Below are positions 63,262 through 64,000 of a stretch of DNA of 64,000 nt, piece after piece. The notes under the pieces were generated by a model. That model was not told the origin of the DNA. It made no database searches and worked only from the letters and a program-made list of their open reading frames with translations. Every line of letters starts with the position of its first letter. The first letter of the stretch is position 1. Origin of the DNA: Azorhizobium sp965227945 (GTDB taxonomy: Bacteria > Pseudomonadota > Alphaproteobacteria > Rhizobiales > Xanthobacteraceae); contig CBDDGQ010000006.1 in the NCBI GenBank assembly GCA_965227945.1, positions 2,728,001 through 2,792,000 of the forward strand. The letters run 5' to 3'. The translations under genes were made by a program, and so were the position numbers.

Positions 63262-64000
63262 CTATTCCGCGGCGGCGAGGCGCAGGGCGGTGGCCCGCCC
63301 CGTTGGCCCTGCGGTGTCCGGGAGGCAGCGGCTGGCGGGGAAGGTGAGGGTGGCGCAGGTGCCTCCCGTGGCCCGGTCCGTCAGCGCCAGATGCGCCCCA
63401 TGCAAGGCGGCGAGGCCATTGACGATGGCAAGGCCAAGCCCAGCGCCGCGTCCGCTGGCATGGTCCAGCGTGCTCTCCCGATGGCGGGGGGAGAGCGCCA
63501 GCGGTAATTCCGCATCGGCCAGCCCAGGGCCGGTATCCTCCACCGCCAGATACGGCGCCCCGCTGGCGTCGAGATCCACGCGCAGCCGCACATCGCCACC
63601 CTCGGGGGTGAATTTCACCGCATTGGCGAGCAGGTTCAGCACCATCTGACGGACCGCCCGTTCGTCGGCCCACAGGCGTGGCCCGGGGGTGAGCGGCGCC
63701 GCCAGGCGGACGCTGCGCTCGGCCGCGGCCAGGCGCATCATGTGCAGGCAGTCCTGCGCCAGGCTTCCCAGGGAAATGGCGGTCTCGAACACCTCCCGGT
63801 GGCCGGTCTCGATGCGCGCGAGATCGAGGATGTCGTCCGCCAGCGACAGCAGGTGGCGGCCGGAGGCATGGATGTCCTGGGCATAGTCGCGATAGGCCGG
63901 CACCGCATGGGGCCCGAGCACCTCCTCGGCCATCATCTCCGAAAAGCCGATCACCGCATTGAGCGGCGTGCGCAGCTCATGGCTCATCTCCGCCAGGAAC
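63262..64000 (-). CDS. Histidine kinase (N-terminal part beyond window edge)
   Basis: The frame ends at TAG 63262 and runs off the right edge with FLAE before the phospho-acceptor motif MSHELRTPLNAVIGFSEMMA. About 246 residues are visible: the HisKA dimerisation domain and the ATPase with LLANAVKFTPEGGDVRLRVD, VEDTGPGLADAELPLAL and GRGAGLGLAIVNGLAALHGA. The sensory part is outside the window, so the stimulus and partner are unknown. It converges on cobT with 28 bp between stops. Confidence 0.9.
   Translation of the reverse strand, partial: FLAEMSHELRTPLNAVIGFSEMMAEEVLGPHAVPAYRDYAQDIHASGRHLLSLADDILDLARIETGHREVFETAISLGSLAQDCLHMMRLAAAERSVRLAAPLTPGPRLWADERAVRQMVLNLLANAVKFTPEGGDVRLRVDLDASGAPYLAVEDTGPGLADAELPLALSPRHRESTLDHASGRGAGLGLAIVNGLAALHGAHLALTDRATGGTCATLTFPASRCLPDTAGPTGRATALRLAAAE

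Overview
The window is ordinary chromosomal DNA from a high-GC alphaproteobacterium, most likely of the order Hyphomicrobiales (Rhizobiales) and possibly Xanthobacteraceae. This is inferred from the gene order mdh-sucC-sucD-sucA-sucB-lpdA, Omp25/31-type porin-like barrels, a SAM-II riboswitch, the long form of dCTP deaminase, and a MarR/OmpR/EnvZ cluster beside ilvE. I found no rRNA, tRNA, CRISPR array, insertion sequence or prophage. Gene density is about 90 percent and codon use looks even throughout.

Layout. 0-8.5 kb: apaG (cut by the left edge), a two-gene TRAP permease (dctQ, dctM), metZ behind a SAM-II riboswitch, dcd, a FUSC-family transporter, and two tandem small secreted paralogues of unknown function. 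8.7-20.3 kb: zapE, then the TCA block mdh, sucC, sucD, sucA, sucB, a LysE-type exporter and lpdA, broken by several hairpin terminators. 20.3-26.5 kb: small accessory genes (a 52-residue secreted peptide, a VOC protein, a membrane protein), xerC, a PadR regulator with a paired palindromic operator, MAPEG, YaiI, PAP2 and prs. 26.6-31.3 kb: a lipoprotein, the overlapping operon lgt-methyltransferase-pgeF, and an orphan NMT1-like binding protein. 31.5-38 kb: ubiK-like, ybjN-like, proC, a TetR-like gene, csaA, and on the other strand the translationally coupled MarR-response regulator-histidine kinase-GNAT operon. 38-43 kb: ilvE, two tandem DctA-type carriers and a secreted serine hydrolase. 43-47 kb: uvrC, pgsA, moaD and moaE on the minus strand. 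47-50.7 kb: a receptor with an adenylate-cyclase-like domain and, 7 bp downstream, an MscS channel with a cyclic-nucleotide-binding domain. 50.8-53.4 kb: three tandem Omp25-like barrels. 53.5-64 kb: a sugar oxidoreductase and aminotransferase pair, murJ, an RND efflux pump, cobT and part of a histidine kinase.

The most unusual item is the pair at 47.1-50.7 kb. By eye, both metal-binding aspartates and the catalytic asparagine of the cyclase domain are replaced, and the conserved Glu and Arg of the channel's nucleotide-binding cassette are also replaced, while both folds and the tight gene coupling appear intact. This suggests a receptor-channel module that no longer uses cAMP in the usual way. 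The PadR operator pair, the small secreted paralogue pair and the SAM-II riboswitch are the next best leads. Start sites were chosen from ribosome-binding sites and known family N-termini. All domain calls were made by reading the translated sequences, without database searches.
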